In this document: one piece after another, positions 50,301 to 62,880 of the stretch
How positions within the stretch are numbered: position 1 is the first letter of the stretch
Layout of the letters: each line of letters begins with the position of its first letter
Assembly (NCBI GenBank): GCA_027886175.1
Contig: JAJNNQ010000018.1
Span: 20,193,001 to 20,257,000, forward strand
Length of the DNA stretch: 64,000 nt
Source of the DNA: Phylloscopus collybita
Lineage: Eukaryota; Chordata; Aves; Passeriformes; Phylloscopidae
Direction of reading: 5' to 3'
Program-made: the position numbers and the translations under genes
Notes under the pieces: generated by a model
Told to the model about the DNA's origin: nothing
Databases searched by the model: none
The model's input: the letters and a program-made list of their open reading frames with translations, nothing else

Positions 50301-52470
50301 GTTAAAAGCTTATGATTCAGGGCTAGTTTTATCTGGAACAATAGGAAGAAATGCTAAAAATGGAACATTTTCCAAAATGGAGGAAATTATTTTTCTTACA
50401 GGGAAGTAATTCACCTTCCTCTGAAATACCAAGTCTCAGGTGAAGGCAGAACACCTGATCTAAATAGTGACAGATTACTGTCAAACATTGTATCCTCAGA
50501 TTCTAACTAGTGTAAAGTACTTCAAAAAAAAAGCCTCACTGCTATGAGCAAAGAAGTTTCATTCACATTTTCCTCATTCATATTCAGCTTAAATAAGCTG
50601 TTGAGGTCTCAGGAAGTGAGAAAAGGAAAGGGGAGTTAAATCCATTAAAATTAACTCAGCTAATGCATGTTGGAGAGCCTCAGATTATTAAGAAGCATTA
50701 GTCTATTGTCTGTTCCCTCTTAACTGAAGGGATTTCATAAAACCTAGGTTAAGAGCATTCTCCATCCCTCCCCTTTCTTCTCTTTGAATGTCACTCTATA
50801 AAGCACCATAAACGAATAAGATGGCATGCAGAAAAATTGTGTGAATCCAAAATAAAGAGAAAAGGCAGAAAAGATGAGTCTTTTCTATAGCCTCACTGGG
50901 AAATAATAAGTCAATTCTTTTTAAAGTACATTTCTGTACATTGAACTTGTTTTGTCCTTTACTGAAGATGCAAAGTGTGAAAAAATATGCTTCTTATATT
51001 ATCTGTGTCTTCGATATAGGTTGCTGCATCTAGATGATCTTTCAGCAACAAATATGAGCTTATGCTGATGTGCTTTGCACTTGGGAAAACTGTAAAGAAG
51101 AAGGAAGTTATTGTGAATGACAGAGGACACCTCTGCTGAAAATGAAGAAGTGAAAAACTAAACAAATAATGAAATAAGAGAGGCGGGAAACAGTAGAGAA
51201 AAAAGTGTAATCAAACATCTTGGGTAACAGGGCCCCTGGTTGTGTCACCTTTAAAAAGTATAGAATGGAATTAGAAATTAAAGAAGTACTAAAATGACTT
51301 GAAGTATTAGAATTACATATATAAAATTTCAAGTGATTTGACCAAACTTCCTTAAAGTTGTTTAGTTTGTGCAATCTGTAAAGAAATTGGAGAAAAGACT
51401 ACATTATTAAAAATTGTAGTTTTCCTGCGTGATCTTCCCTTACTTCTGAAGTGAAAGACCTTTCCATACATCCAAGCCAATAGACCATATTTCACTTCTT
51501 GGATTGCTGGATGATCTCCGTCCTTTTGACCCTGCAGTCTACCTTTGAGAGGGGCACACTGAAGTCAAAGTGCAATGCACTCTTCTCTTTCCTTCCATTG
51601 GCCATCTGCCTGCTGAAATAGAAAGGAGCAGTGGTCTTCCAAATCCCAAAGAAATCATTCAGTTGAAAAGGACACATGCAAATATAACTAGTTCTTTAGT
51701 CCTCTTTGTCAACACACAGCTCTACCTAAATTTAATCTCAAAGGCCATTCTTCAGTCAAAGTCAAATGGCATGCTTTTTAGTAAAATTTCCTTCTCCCCC
51801 TCTTCAAGTTCACTGGCATAAGCGTGTGCAAATGTCTTATTTTGTATTACTTGGTCATTTTTCACCACATTCTCTGATCACTTTTTTTTCTCTAAACCTT
51901 GAGAAATAGGTCTGCAGTGTACAGGCAGGCACATCTGAACAAACAGGCTTTTGTAGAGTGAATACACATACTGCTTTCTGAGTTTTCCCAGTTACTTCTT
52001 TCAAGAAGAAAAAAAGGAAATTACATGATGTCACATATATAAGCCACACCTTTTTAGTCAAAATTATTACAAGGTCTTTGATAACACTTTGACATTTATG
52101 TGGTATGTTATACACAACAATTCCCTCTTTGGAATACATTATTAAGCATAGAATAATCCTTCACTTGGCCTTTTTTGAAATGCTTTTTAATTTCTTTCTC
52201 AAAGCTCTAAATATCATCACTTCTGCCTTAGAGAAAGAAAAGTCACTCCCTTCTCTGCCAGCTTCTATTTGTACTGCAAAATTTGCAAAAATATATGGTG
52301 ATTAAAGGTGTAATGTTTTGCACGGTGTGCACAATGTTAACTTGGTTTATCACAAAGATTTTCATTCCAGTGACATTCATCCACAGGACAGTCAAACTGG
52401 AAAAGACCTACCCATGTGAGCAGACTTTCTAAACTATTAACCCTTCAGTCCATTGTACCCTATAGAGCAA
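47301..52470. other. AT-rich noncoding DNA
   Basis: The longest frame, at 49420-49827 (135 codons), has no recognisable domain and no splice support. No transposable element or RNA gene is recognised over these 5.2 kb. Confidence 0.5.
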
Positions 52471-52551
52471 TAACAAAAAAAACCAAAACAAAACAACAAA
52501 AAAACCCCAAACAAAAAAAAAAAAAAAAACACCAAAAAACCAAACAAAAAG
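52471..52551. repeat. A-rich AAAC/AACC low-complexity tract
   Basis: Eighty bases of A with interspersed C include a run of 17 A. It is the same type as the tracts at 18.5, 19.5, 24.2 and 30.1 kb. Confidence 0.9.
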
Positions 52552-54130
52552 ACAAATTATGAACTGCAGAACAATATTTTTATTGTTTATTTAAACCGTA
52601 CAGATATTGTCCCTGCATCACTAACTTTGTACTTTTAAAAGATATTAAGAGTCATAGTCTTGGCCAGATATTCCTTAGTTATCCACAAATTATCAGGACT
52701 ACTAAGAGAATCTTTGAAAAATGCCTGACTTTTCCTTAAAGTGCTGAGGAAGCTTCTTCTGGGAGGAAGATAACTGTTTAACTGTCTAGTAGCAAGAAAA
52801 TCTTGGAAAGATTGCCCAGAACATTTTTTGTCTCTTTATTTTTGTACAGTACAACTTTAAGAAGATTTCTTCAAGACCCATCTCTACCAGTGACTCTTTG
52901 TGTTGTATGGCTAAGCTGTTATATCTTTACTGTTTCTTTATGAGTAAAGCTATTCAGTATCTGATAGTTTGGTTTGTTGTTTGTTTTTTTCCCCTCACAG
53001 AAGATGTCATGAGTGATCACTTATGATTATTTTTGTTTTTGCCAAAAGTTTTAGAGGACTATTTTAACTTTCTTTCAAAATTAAGTCTTTTTTAGACTAA
53101 AATTTCTAAGCAGAGGCATTTTAAATTGGAAAATAAATCATGGGTTTTCACTTGCATGTGAAAGGCTTTCATTTATAAGCCATGTCATTACTTCCTGCAG
53201 TGGTATTCATTCAGCTGGAAGACTCCTTCACTTCAAGGAAAAAAAAAAAGTTTTAAGGTTATCTTCTTATATTTCTTTTCCATTTGAGACTACGTTCTCT
53301 GTAGTACAGGATTTCTACCACCTTTTGGTTTTGCTGCACTCAACACATAAACATTGAAATCTGATTTTGAAATTCTTGGTGGTTTGCTAACAAAAATAAT
53401 TTCTACAGTGCCCACTATGAAGCTAGAAAACTGCAAGGACCTCTGAAATGGAATCACTAGCTAACCACTCAAAGTATATTAAACCTGATTTGCAGCCCTA
53501 GCACTACATTTTTAAAACTCATGTAATTAGAGTCAGAAGGGCATCCTTCCTGAATTGCTGTGAGGTTTTGTTTATTGTAGTCTTGTTTTAAATTAAAAAT
53601 ATATATATATAACGATCATTAGAGACGCTAAAAGCAAGTGTGACATGCAGAATGAACATGTTCACTTATGTGTTAGAAATTATAGGCTTTTTTTACCTTT
53701 TTTTTCCTCTTGTGATAACATTTTGCTTTATTTTATCCTTAACAAATGTGATTATGGAAATAAATCCTTTCCAGAATGACCTACATGTTTTCAGTCCTTT
53801 TTTATTTCCTAAGTAACCTCTCTTTCTCCTACTTATTACTTTCAGAAAATATGAGTTTGGGATAGAGAGAAATGCAATCAGCTTAAGGCAATCAGAAAGA
53901 GGAAATTTTGGATTGTTCTGCTATCTTTTTGCCACAGGTCCATCTGGAAGTCCACATCACTTCTATGGTCTCTGAAATACAATCTGTTAATTTAAATTAT
54001 CTTTAGAGACTATTCCCCTAAGTGACAGCATTTCATATTTTCTTAAGACAAGGAAGGTCTAAACCAGGAAAATGTTATTTGGGGTGCTTTATGTCTTACT
54101 AGTAGCAAGGAAGGTAAATTGCTCACATTT
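52552..54130. other. AT-rich noncoding DNA
   Basis: A short (AT)n lies at about 53599-53611. A strong acceptor near 53000 is followed by stops in all frames. Nothing else is recognised. Confidence 0.5.
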
Positions 54131-54420
54131 GGAGTGTGTTTGGAGTGATGGCATTTGTCTTCCCACATCACTCACACATGATCAGGCCCTGCTGTCCTGG
54201 AGATGGCTAAACACCTACACACCCTTGGGAAGCAGTGAATTAATTCCTCGTTTTGCTTTGCTTGCATATGCATCTTTTCCTTTCTCTATTAAACTGTCTA
54301 GCTCAACCCACAAGTTCTCCAGCTTTTTACCCTTCTGATTCTCTCCCTGATACCTCTGGTGGGATCTCCTCACGGGTGAGCAGCTGCGTGGGGCTTGGCT
54401 GTTGGCTGGGGTAAACCGTG
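54131..54420 (+). mobile_element. ERV-type LTR fragment, R-U5 part
   Basis: The segment carries landmarks of a dispersed avian ERV (ERVL-like) LTR. They are GGAGTGATGGCATTTGTC, CTGGAGATGGCTAAACACC, a polyadenylation signal ATTAAA at 54288-54293, TCAACCCACAAGTTCTCC, GATTCTCTCCCTGATACC, and an end close to GGCTGGGGTAAACCGTGA. The U3 part is missing upstream. No internal viral gene is attached, so it is a truncated solo-LTR remnant. The 190 bases at 54131-54320 are repeated in inverse orientation at 54876-55060 at roughly 85% identity by eye. Family naming is from memory of avian LTRs. Confidence 0.75.
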
Positions 54421-54874
54421 ATATTCTGCTATCCCACTTCTCATCCCTCCAGCTTCTGAAATTAAGATGCCATTCAAGGTCATGTAGGGATGAGGTACCA
54501 CCTGACCATGCTGCAGGAAGCAAATATAGAGATAACAACAGTTTTTCTAATTAAAATTAACTCCAAAGGGCAATTTTCAGTTCACATCAAGACCATATAA
54601 GTGCTGCCTCTAATCACATTTCAGTGAATAATCCTGAGTGTAAAATGCTATGATCTAAATATTGTCAAATATCCTTTTCCAGAGATGAGAGCTACTTATG
54701 AAATAAGTTGTATTTTTCTAGGATTTTTTTCTTCACAACTCAGAGTAACATTTATCATGCATTTAAAGAACACTTTATTATCAGGTCAATTCTGAATTTT
54801 AAAACTGTAGAAAAGTACAGCCTTGTACAGTTAAACAAATTATTTATTGAAAAATAATTTTACAAGTAAGTGGA
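54421..54874. other. spacer between inverted LTR fragments
   Basis: These 454 bases are AT-rich and unlike the LTRs. No repeat or coding signal is recognised. They may be older host sequence or the eroded remains of an internal region. Confidence 0.5.
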
Positions 54875-55395
54875 TCTAGTTCTCATGGGTTGATCTAAAG
54901 ACGGATTAACAGGGAAAACAAAAGATGCATGTGCAAGCAAAGCAAGGAATTAATTCACTGCTTCCCATGGGCAGGTTGGTGTTCAGCCATCTCCAGGAGA
55001 GCAGGGCTTGATCATGTGTAACAGCAATTTGGGAAGACAAATGACATCACTCCAAACCCCACTCCTCTTTCTTCTTTTCACAGAATGATCTCATCTGGTA
55101 TGAAATATCCCTTTGGTAACCCCCTGGTAACCCTAACCCTAGGTGTAGCAGGAGAAGCATCGTGGGGGTGAGGCTGGTGCCAAGGAGGGAAGCGTGGAGG
55201 GAGCCGTGTTGGGGCAGCTCCACACTCCCTTGGATCGCCTGTCCCAGCCGTGTCCCCTTCCAATCTCCCATGCACACCCAGTTTCCTCACCACCATGGCA
55301 AGACAAGAAGAAAAAAAGGCCTTGGCCCTGTGTAAGGCCTGTTCAGCAATAAAGAAACCCCTCTGTTTGCAGTTCATATCCAAACCACAGCCCCA
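54875..55395 (-). mobile_element. ERV-type LTR fragment, U3-R part, inverted
   Basis: Read on the minus strand it starts near TGTGGTTTGGATATGAAC and passes through GGACACGGCTGGGACAGGCG and CCAAAGGGATATTTCATACC. It then reaches the GGAGTGATGTCATTTGTC block shared with the plus-strand copy and fades out shortly after the ATTAAA equivalent, here changed to GTTAAT. It therefore keeps U3 and R but lacks the U5 end, the opposite of its neighbour. The 106-codon minus-strand frame within it is LTR sequence, not a gene. No internal ERV genes are present. Confidence 0.75.
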
Positions 55396-57730
55396 CACCA
55401 GGCACTGTGAAGAAAATCACCACAGCCAAGAGAAGTATGCCTAAAAAACTGTCCATATCCCGAAGGCAGTACAGCTTTTTGACCTCACTAGACAGGAAGT
55501 GACAAAATAAACAAGACAGCTTGACATGGCCTAACAACTAGATAACTATGTTACTTTTTAGATGGCAAAGACCTTTAATCTCCTTTGCTGGCCATCAAAT
55601 TTAACAAAAAGCAATATTTTAACATTTGACAACAGAATGAAGACCTATAGGCAATAAACAAAAGGCGGATACAAGGAGCATCAGCTGCCAAAAAGAATCT
55701 GTGCAGGGCAGATAAGTGGAATTTCGCTGGAGACCAGTTATCATATATTTAAATTATCTTTAATCTCTTCACCCCCACATAAAGGCAATTTATATGTTTT
55801 TAAAAGCAGAAAAATTTTGTGTTTTACATGATATTCAGGACTAATGAAATTAGTTCGGCCCATAGTAAAGGTTTAATTCCAGTCACTTAATAATTTCATC
55901 CTTGTCAGAGTTAATGCACAAAATTCACTTTACGGCTTACAAGCAATCACTAACACATTATGAAACTGGAGTATTGGCTTGAAACCTAGTAAATAAAGGA
56001 AAACTGCAGCTTTTATGGAGAAAGGGATGTTACTATTTGTCAATCAAATGAATTATGCCAATGCACAGTGGTAGGCAATAAAGCCCAAAGTATTCTACTG
56101 TTGGATCATTTCTCACATATTACTGCCTGGCTCACAGGCTCAAGAGCCTGATAATGCTGAGGGAGGCTGTGAGATAAGCTCAGTTTCTTTTGTTAAGGCT
56201 CAGAATGAAGACAATTTTTTAAAATTCTAATTCACTTGGAGGTGCTTCTAAAGAAACTAGACTGTAATTAAAATCCGAAGTGAAATTTCTACCATTGACT
56301 TATAGACTTACAGTCTGTGACAAAATTACTTGGAAATAGAAATGGATTTCCATACCCTGAAAATTATTTTCTCATTCTTCCTCATAATTAACCTGAAGTG
56401 CATCAATTCCTCTTGTGAAAAAGCAGAAAAAATCCCTGTTCCAGTTACTACTTTGACAGGCCTTGGCATAATGTAGAGTAGCTCCAGTTCCTCAGACATC
56501 AACTTCTTAATGACAAAAACGTTTCTTAGTAAATTGCCTTTGCCTGTAACTGAAGGGGAAAATAACTTTTTTTTCCAGAATATTTCTATCCATTTGTATT
56601 TGAAACTGTCTTGTGGTTGTCTTCAAACTTCCACACTTGGACTGCTGAACTGTGCCCCATATACAACCAGATTTGATCTGGATTCATTTAAAAGGAATTT
56701 ACTTACAAAACTAGCCAGAGTAGCTGACTAGAAAATCAGATCCAGGCTGAAAAATAATACAAAGAGACTAAGATTTTGGGAAATTTCACTAAGATTTTAC
56801 CAAAAGATAGACAACATTTTCTTCCAATTCTGACTAAATTTGACCTGATCACAGGTAAATCAGTTCAGTTTAGGTCCAAGTATTAGTTATACTTCTTACA
56901 AATATGTAAGAATGTATTAATGAGGAAAAAAATCCTTAGAATCAGGAAAATTAAACACAATTGGTGCATCTCAAGTAGATACACAAATTCATTGGCCTCT
57001 TCTCAGCAAGGTTTTAAAAGAACCTGCTGCTTGTATATTATGCAAATGTGAGCTCACTGTTTAAATTACCTATGGTGATCTTCAGCCAACAGTGAATATA
57101 ATGTGGTAATTATATCATATTGATATGCACACTCCAAGAGCAAGAGTTATTTTCAAAGGTTAATTATTTACCTAACCCTCTCTCTTCATCTTTCCTATTC
57201 ACACAGCTCAGTCTCTGCAAAAACCACATGGAATAAGGCTTATTTTCCTTACTAATAAAGTTAAACCATCAAAGAATACATTGTGCATTCGACAAAAAGT
57301 TATTAAGGATGACTATTAAACATGGAATGTATTCAAAATTACGCAGGTGGGAACAGTACTTGAATTTGCACATGGCCTGGTAGCATCAGACATTTAAACA
57401 TAGGCTACTAACATAAGGTACTGAAATTACCTGTGTGTTTAACCTATTAGATACTGCATCTATGAATATATATCCAGTTTTTGCATGCACTTTTCTGACA
57501 CTAGCCTGAAAGAGTATTTAAAAAAGTGATGACAGGAAAGCTGCTGTCTAGGAAACTGGAATTCAGAATGTATTTAAGACAATTATCAGAATTTTATTTC
57601 CACAAATGAAGATTTAATATTCACTACTTTTAGTCAAGAGTTTTGACCCTAAGACTAAGTATTCTGTACTTAGTCTTATGAATCAATGCTCTTGTGAGTT
57701 TTTTTGTTTTTTTTTTTCCTTGGCATTTAA
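55396..57730. other. noncoding DNA, possible regulatory words
   Basis: A perfect POU octamer ATGCAAAT lies at 57040-57047 near several TAATTA-like words. A stretch at about 55950-56240 has balanced composition and no repeat signature. No gene or transposable element is recognised. A T-rich tract precedes the CR1 boundary at about 57699-57719. Confidence 0.45.
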
Positions 57731-58520
57731 GATCATAGGATTGTAGAACAGTTTGGGTTGGAAAAAACCTTAAAAGGTCATCTAGTCCAACACCCCTAGC
57801 AATGAGCAGGGACATCTTTCTCTAGACCAGGTTTCACTAGACAGCACCATCCAACCTGACCTTAAATGTTGCGAGGGATGGGGCATCCACCACCTCTCTG
57901 GACAACCTGTTCCAGTGTTTCACCACCTGCATAGTAAAAAAATTCTTGCTTATACCTAGGCTGAATTAACCCACTTTTAGTTTAAAACCATTACCCATTG
58001 TATCACAGCAGGACCTGCTAAAATATATGCCTGCATCTTTCTTAAAAGCACCCTTTAAATATTTGAAGGCTAGAGTCAGGTCTCCCCAGAACCTTCTCCT
58101 CTCAAGGCTGTAAACCCCTACTCTGTCAGCCAGTCCTCATAGGAAAGATGTTCCATTCCTCTGATCATTTTTGTAGCCCTCCTTTGGACCCACTCCAATG
58201 GGTCCATATCTTTCTTGTACTGAGGACCCTGCTGGATACAATATCCCTGGTGGGGACTCATGAGAGCAGAATACAGGGAAGAATCACCTCCCTTGACATG
58301 CTGTTTTGGATGCAGCCCTTTCTGGGCCTATGGTTCCCTTTCTGCACTTTTGCACGTGCATGCACATTGCCAGCTTACATCCAGGTTTTTCATCCACCAG
58401 AACCCTGGTGTCCTTCTCTGCAGGGTTGCTTTTAATCCCTTCATCTCCCAACTGGTATTGATATTGGAGGTTACCTAACCCAGGTGCAAGACCTTGCACT
58501 ATATTTGCATTGAGGTTACA
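57731..58520 (-). mobile_element. CR1 LINE, 0.8-kb 3' portion
   Basis: The CR1 3' end is at the low coordinate (GATCATAGGATTGTAGAACA, GGTTGGAAAAAACCTTAAAA, GGTCATCTAGTCCAAC). Reading back into the ORF on the minus strand passes GGGATGGGGCATCCACCACC and the RT C-terminus, with AEKDTRVLVDEKPGC visible in translation. It is the longest and among the better preserved CR1 copies here. It is 5'-truncated and disrupted by stops and frameshifts. The transcription-sense strand is minus. Confidence 0.93.
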
Positions 58521-59559
58521 AAAGCAGATGAAATATGAAAGACATTTCAACAACAGTGAAGGAGAAGAAGATTTGAAGTATTTTGGACTTATTTCTATCA
58601 TTTCCAGAAAGCAAATGAACAAGGAATTAATTTCTCATGGGCAGAACTAATGTATATATTGTACATATCTTTCCCAAATTTCAGAGAAGGGAGAAAAAAA
58701 CCGGTTTTCATTCCAAGAAATTAAGAAGATGAGAAGAAGACACATTAAACTTTTCAAAAACTTCTATTCCCAGAGGCTTACAAGAGTGAATCTCTCACTA
58801 GTTTGGCGCGAAATAAATCTTTTTTTTCCCTCTCTTTTGAGGGTAGCAGATGGAACATCAGTTTATTTTCTATGATTCTGTATCTTTTTCAGTCTATTTG
58901 GGAGGTGTTGGAAGAATAGCTCTTCAGGATTTTTTCTCATGGCTCAGCATAGTTCCAATGTTCTTTTAATAGTTTTTGACAATTACTTTTCAAAGGACAA
59001 TAAATTTAAAGTAACTTTTCTCCTTACAAGTATGTTGACAAAATGAGCTCAGGGATTCTGGAGCTGAAATCCATGCTAGAATTTCACAGGCAAGAGTGGA
59101 ATTTCGACACTTCAGTTTCATTGAAAGTCCATAAGAGTTAGTTACCTAAGGGCTATTTTAAAGTCCATCCTGTAATCTTAATAGAGACAAACTACATCAT
59201 GCAATCCCTCCTCATTTTCTTATCATGCAGATCATTTTTCTTCCACATCAATACGTTTAAACCTTGGTAATACCACTCCTGCAGTATATATTGTGTGCAA
59301 AACCTATGCTTTCTCTTTTAAATCTCAGGCTAGATTTTCAAATATGTAAATGATTTCTAGTAAGCCAAGCAAAATGCAAATAATATCGATATTTTTGCAT
59401 TTGCATTGATATTTTTTTTTTCTGAAGAATCTTAATTAAGGCCAATATAAATGAACTGACTTGCAGTTTTAGAAGTCATTTAGTATACTTTAGATGTTAT
59501 TAATTTAAAATGTACATTTCTCACAATCAAAGTTGTCGGACCAAACAGAGAATATTAGA
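58521..59559. other. noncoding DNA between two CR1 copies
   Basis: AT-rich sequence with no recognised element. A short T run lies at 58820-58827. Confidence 0.5.
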
Positions 59560-60320
59560 AATACTGACTGGAAGGGAGCTCTGCAAACTTCTCATCCAAC
59601 TTTTCCCTTTAAATATGACCATGTCCAACACTAGAACAGATCAGAATGGCTATGTCTATCTGGGTGTAGAAAAGTTTTGAGGACAAAGGCTCTGCAATCC
59701 TCTTTCAGGAGCCTGCCACTACTGCACTACTTTGATTCTAAAAAGTAGATTGACTCCATCCACTTTTTAATGCACATTCAGATACTTATAGACCCTGTAG
59801 GCTTCTCTTTGCCAGATTAAACAATCTACCTCCAGATTTGCCATATTCCCATAATTCCTGATTGGTTTAGTAGCCTTCTGGTGAATCCTGCCCAGTTTCT
59901 CAATAATTTTCGTAAACTAGGTAACCAAATATTGGCTAGCTTGTCCTAAATGTTCTGTCACTACCTCTAAGCAAAATGATGTAATATAGTTCTTTGTTCT
60001 GTTAACCACATTTCTACTAACATTTCCACAGCTGGGGTTGCCTTTCACATGTTGGTTCGGTTTGTTTTTCACCCCAACACCTGGGTCCTGTCTCCTGTTT
60101 GGTCAGTTGCATCCCAACTGGTATCATCAATATATTTGGGGGTTTTCTACCTCTCCTACAGAAATGTTCACTTTCTCTCTTGAGCTTTATGGATCTTCTG
60201 CTGGCCTAATACTCTAGTATTGCAAGATCCCTTTGATCTGAAGCTCTGCCATTTGTTGCAGAGCAATCTGTTTCATCACACAGGTCACTGATAAAGGTGT
60301 TGAGAAATAAGGGCCTCCTG
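59560..60320 (-). mobile_element. old, highly diverged CR1 fragment
   Basis: Several short words follow the order of a reverse-oriented CR1. They are ACTGGAAGGGAGCTCTGCAA and CTCATCCAACTTTTCCC at the 3' side, a stretch like the 'cctgttccagtg' block at about 59690-59720, and CACAGGTCACTGATAAAGGT with GTTGAGAAATAAGGGCC, like the RT region 'ttgaacaggactggccc'. Similarity is weak between these words, which suggests a much older insertion than the copy at 57731-58520. The boundaries are approximate. Confidence 0.55.
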
Positions 60321-62187
60321 GCTTTTCCCATTTATTATCAATCATCAGCTGGACATGGAGTGCATTTTAACTGTGGGGCATATTCTGTATTTACTAGTTG
60401 TCTGTATAGTTATTACAAGTCTTGGCAAACTCACCAAATATCTTCCTTCTGTTCTTCTCCCTGTTTAAAGCCAGTTGATCTCATATAGACTTCTGGCAGA
60501 AAGACTATGAGTATTATCCAAATTTCTTGGAGGAATCTCTTCTTCCTTTTGAATAAATGTTTCCAATTTTCTAGTTATTGGCATGAAGGTTACCAAGTAA
60601 TAGTCCTCCTACAAAATGTTATTTGTTTTTCACTTTTAAAGGAAACTAATTAGGCAGAAATTATGTAGAAAAATCCAGGACAACATGACCTTGTGTTTGA
60701 CTTAATTATATAGACACCAAAGAGAAAAGTTTGAGAATTTCTGAACTTTCTTAAAGCTGATTAAATTTACTGAAGAAATAAAATGTTACATATACTCATT
60801 TCCAGAAACCTAATAAACAGAGCTGAATCAATTCAAACTGATTTGTCAAAGAAAAAAACATTTTTAAAAAGGTGAAACACCTCAAGAATAACTGAACCAA
60901 CTGTAACTAGTGATCTCTTTGATCATATTAACTATGTGGTTTATAAAGGGAAATGAAAATAAAAACTCATTTTGTTTCCCAAGAAGTTGGACAGGTGAGA
61001 CCTCAAAATGTGAACAGTGTGCATGCTCCACATGAGGATTTTAAAAAGCAATTTACACTAATAGTAGTTTGCTTTCCCAAAATGGACAGAGACTGACTAT
61101 ACAGAGGCTTGCCAGAAGGGATTTAGAGAAAGCACAAAAATTAAATATAATAGTGGTTTATTTTCAGAGAGATAAAAGCTTCATCATTTAGTGTCTCATT
61201 ACGAAAGTCAGAATTAGAAGGGCAGTGAATTTGCCCTATAATGGCACCTGCAAGTATTAAGAAAACCTTTACTACCAGCAGACATCCTTGTACCAGAGGA
61301 CAAAATGAAAACTGTCTCTGAACTTTTATAATTAAGGTAAAAGCATATAAGAACTCTATTAGGAGGTTTATAGCCTAAAGAATTAAAGATATGTTCATTA
61401 TAAGCTTTTTATTTTGATGGATTCTTCCAATATTGCTACCTCTGAATTTGCAAATAAGAGACTAATTTACTAATTATTAGGTTCTACAGAATGAAATAAA
61501 GAAGAAGAAGATATACTTAATGTATTTTCTGTTATCATGACTTTTAAAGTTCAAGGATTCAAGCTTTTAATCATCAAAATTAAGGAAATAAACTTTGTTG
61601 AAACTGAAGGTCAGCTACTTAAGCACCTGAATCTAAGCAATGAGGCTTTAAGAATCTACATTGCAGCATCATAGTGGGGTCATATCTGCACAAGAACTCA
61701 TAATTAAGATCAAGGCTTAACTTGCCTTGGATCAAATACTGATACTGATCTCTGTCATTAAAATTCTACACTTAGTGCAAATACTTGTGCATATATATTA
61801 AGTTCATTGACACTGTAATATCTTTAACCAAACAAAGTGATGTTCGTGGCCACAATTTGCATACACAATTTTCTTGATAAAAGGACAGAGATATTGCATT
61901 AAATAAATGAATCATTCATTAATGAATCTATCTATCAGGAGCGTGCATGATACAAGAGAAAGAGAACAGATGGGCAACTTCAAGTAAGGAGAAAGACTGA
62001 AGAACAGATGTGAATTCTTAGGTTACTGTTACTCTGTGATACACCTGATATCTGTCTGAGGAACAGAATAAGGAAGTGTGTTGGACAAATAGTGAATAAA
62101 TGGGAATAGTCAGAAAGGATGACTGAGACTAGTTCCTGAAATTCATAAAAATTGTCTAGGGAGCAATGAGCCATGAGACAAAGCTTA
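60321..62187. other. AT-rich noncoding DNA
   Basis: No transposable element, exon or RNA gene is recognised. Confidence 0.5.
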
Positions 62188-62880
62188 CTGCTCCAGGTGG
62201 AGGTGGGGCTACAAAGCACCAAAAAAAGAAAGTGGGCTACACCCATAATTCTTTCCTGACAGGAGCTTTCTCAAGGATCTGGCTGCTTTCATCCCACCCT
62301 GAGACTTAGGGATAGGATTAGCTTTAGGGTCATGCCTAGGGGTCAAAGAGAGACAAAGCCTGGAGCTCCAGTTACAGTGAGACTGAAAAAGGGATGCCAG
62401 AAGAAGGGTGAGCTCTGCTAAGAATTCTCTCGGACTTCTTCCTCTAGTTTATGGAAGCTGGTTTTGGATTAAGCTTCAGCTCACCTGAAGTCTTTGGGTT
62501 AGCATTAACATTAGAGTGATACAAAGACAGAAGTATGGATGCAGTGGGATTGCAAGGCAGTTGCCAAAGTCAGGACTAGATTGCATCAGGAACTGTCCTA
62601 ACAACTTCTGGGTTATAGTTTGTCTTGTGATTTAAATCTTAGTCTGGATCTAAATTTGAGGTAAGGTTTGAGGGTTAGAAGTGGGAAAAAGATTAGAATT
62701 CCAGGTGGTATGGGCAGGTTAAGAAGTTTCTAGATAGCAAAAATACTTTGCACTATCATCTTACATCTTTAGAAAATTACTCAGATTACATTTAAGACTA
62801 ATCTAGAGCTCCAGGTGAAGTGGAGCTGAGAGAAACCCTACAAGCTAGGGTTTCTGCTTGACTTCGAATTTGCCTCTTCA
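62188..62880. repeat. degenerate tandem array, period about 170 bp
   Basis: A word like CTCCAGGTGGAGGTGGGGCT recurs in decayed form at about 62192, 62363, 62535, 62698 and 62811. A GGGTTAG-rich segment recurs at about 62305-62340, 62496-62520 and 62664-62690, each followed by an ACAAAGA-like block. The spacings of 171, 172 and 163 bases fit one unit near 170 bp. The last step is shorter, suggesting a truncated final unit. Individual units are heavily diverged, so this rests on co-linear short matches found by eye. No function is visible. Confidence 0.5.

Noticed and set aside
53000..53060. Strong acceptor TTTTTTTCCCCTCACAG
   Set aside because: All three downstream frames stop within about 10 codons.
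54215..54538. 107-codon minus-strand frame
   Set aside because: Antisense of the plus-strand LTR fragment and its flank.
55128..55144. Telomere-like TAACCCTAACCCTAGG
   Set aside because: Only about two CCCTAA units, lying inside the minus-strand LTR. Too short for an interstitial telomeric array.
55078..55398. 106-codon minus-strand frame as a viral gene
   Set aside because: It lies wholly in LTR sequence. No ERV coding domain is present.
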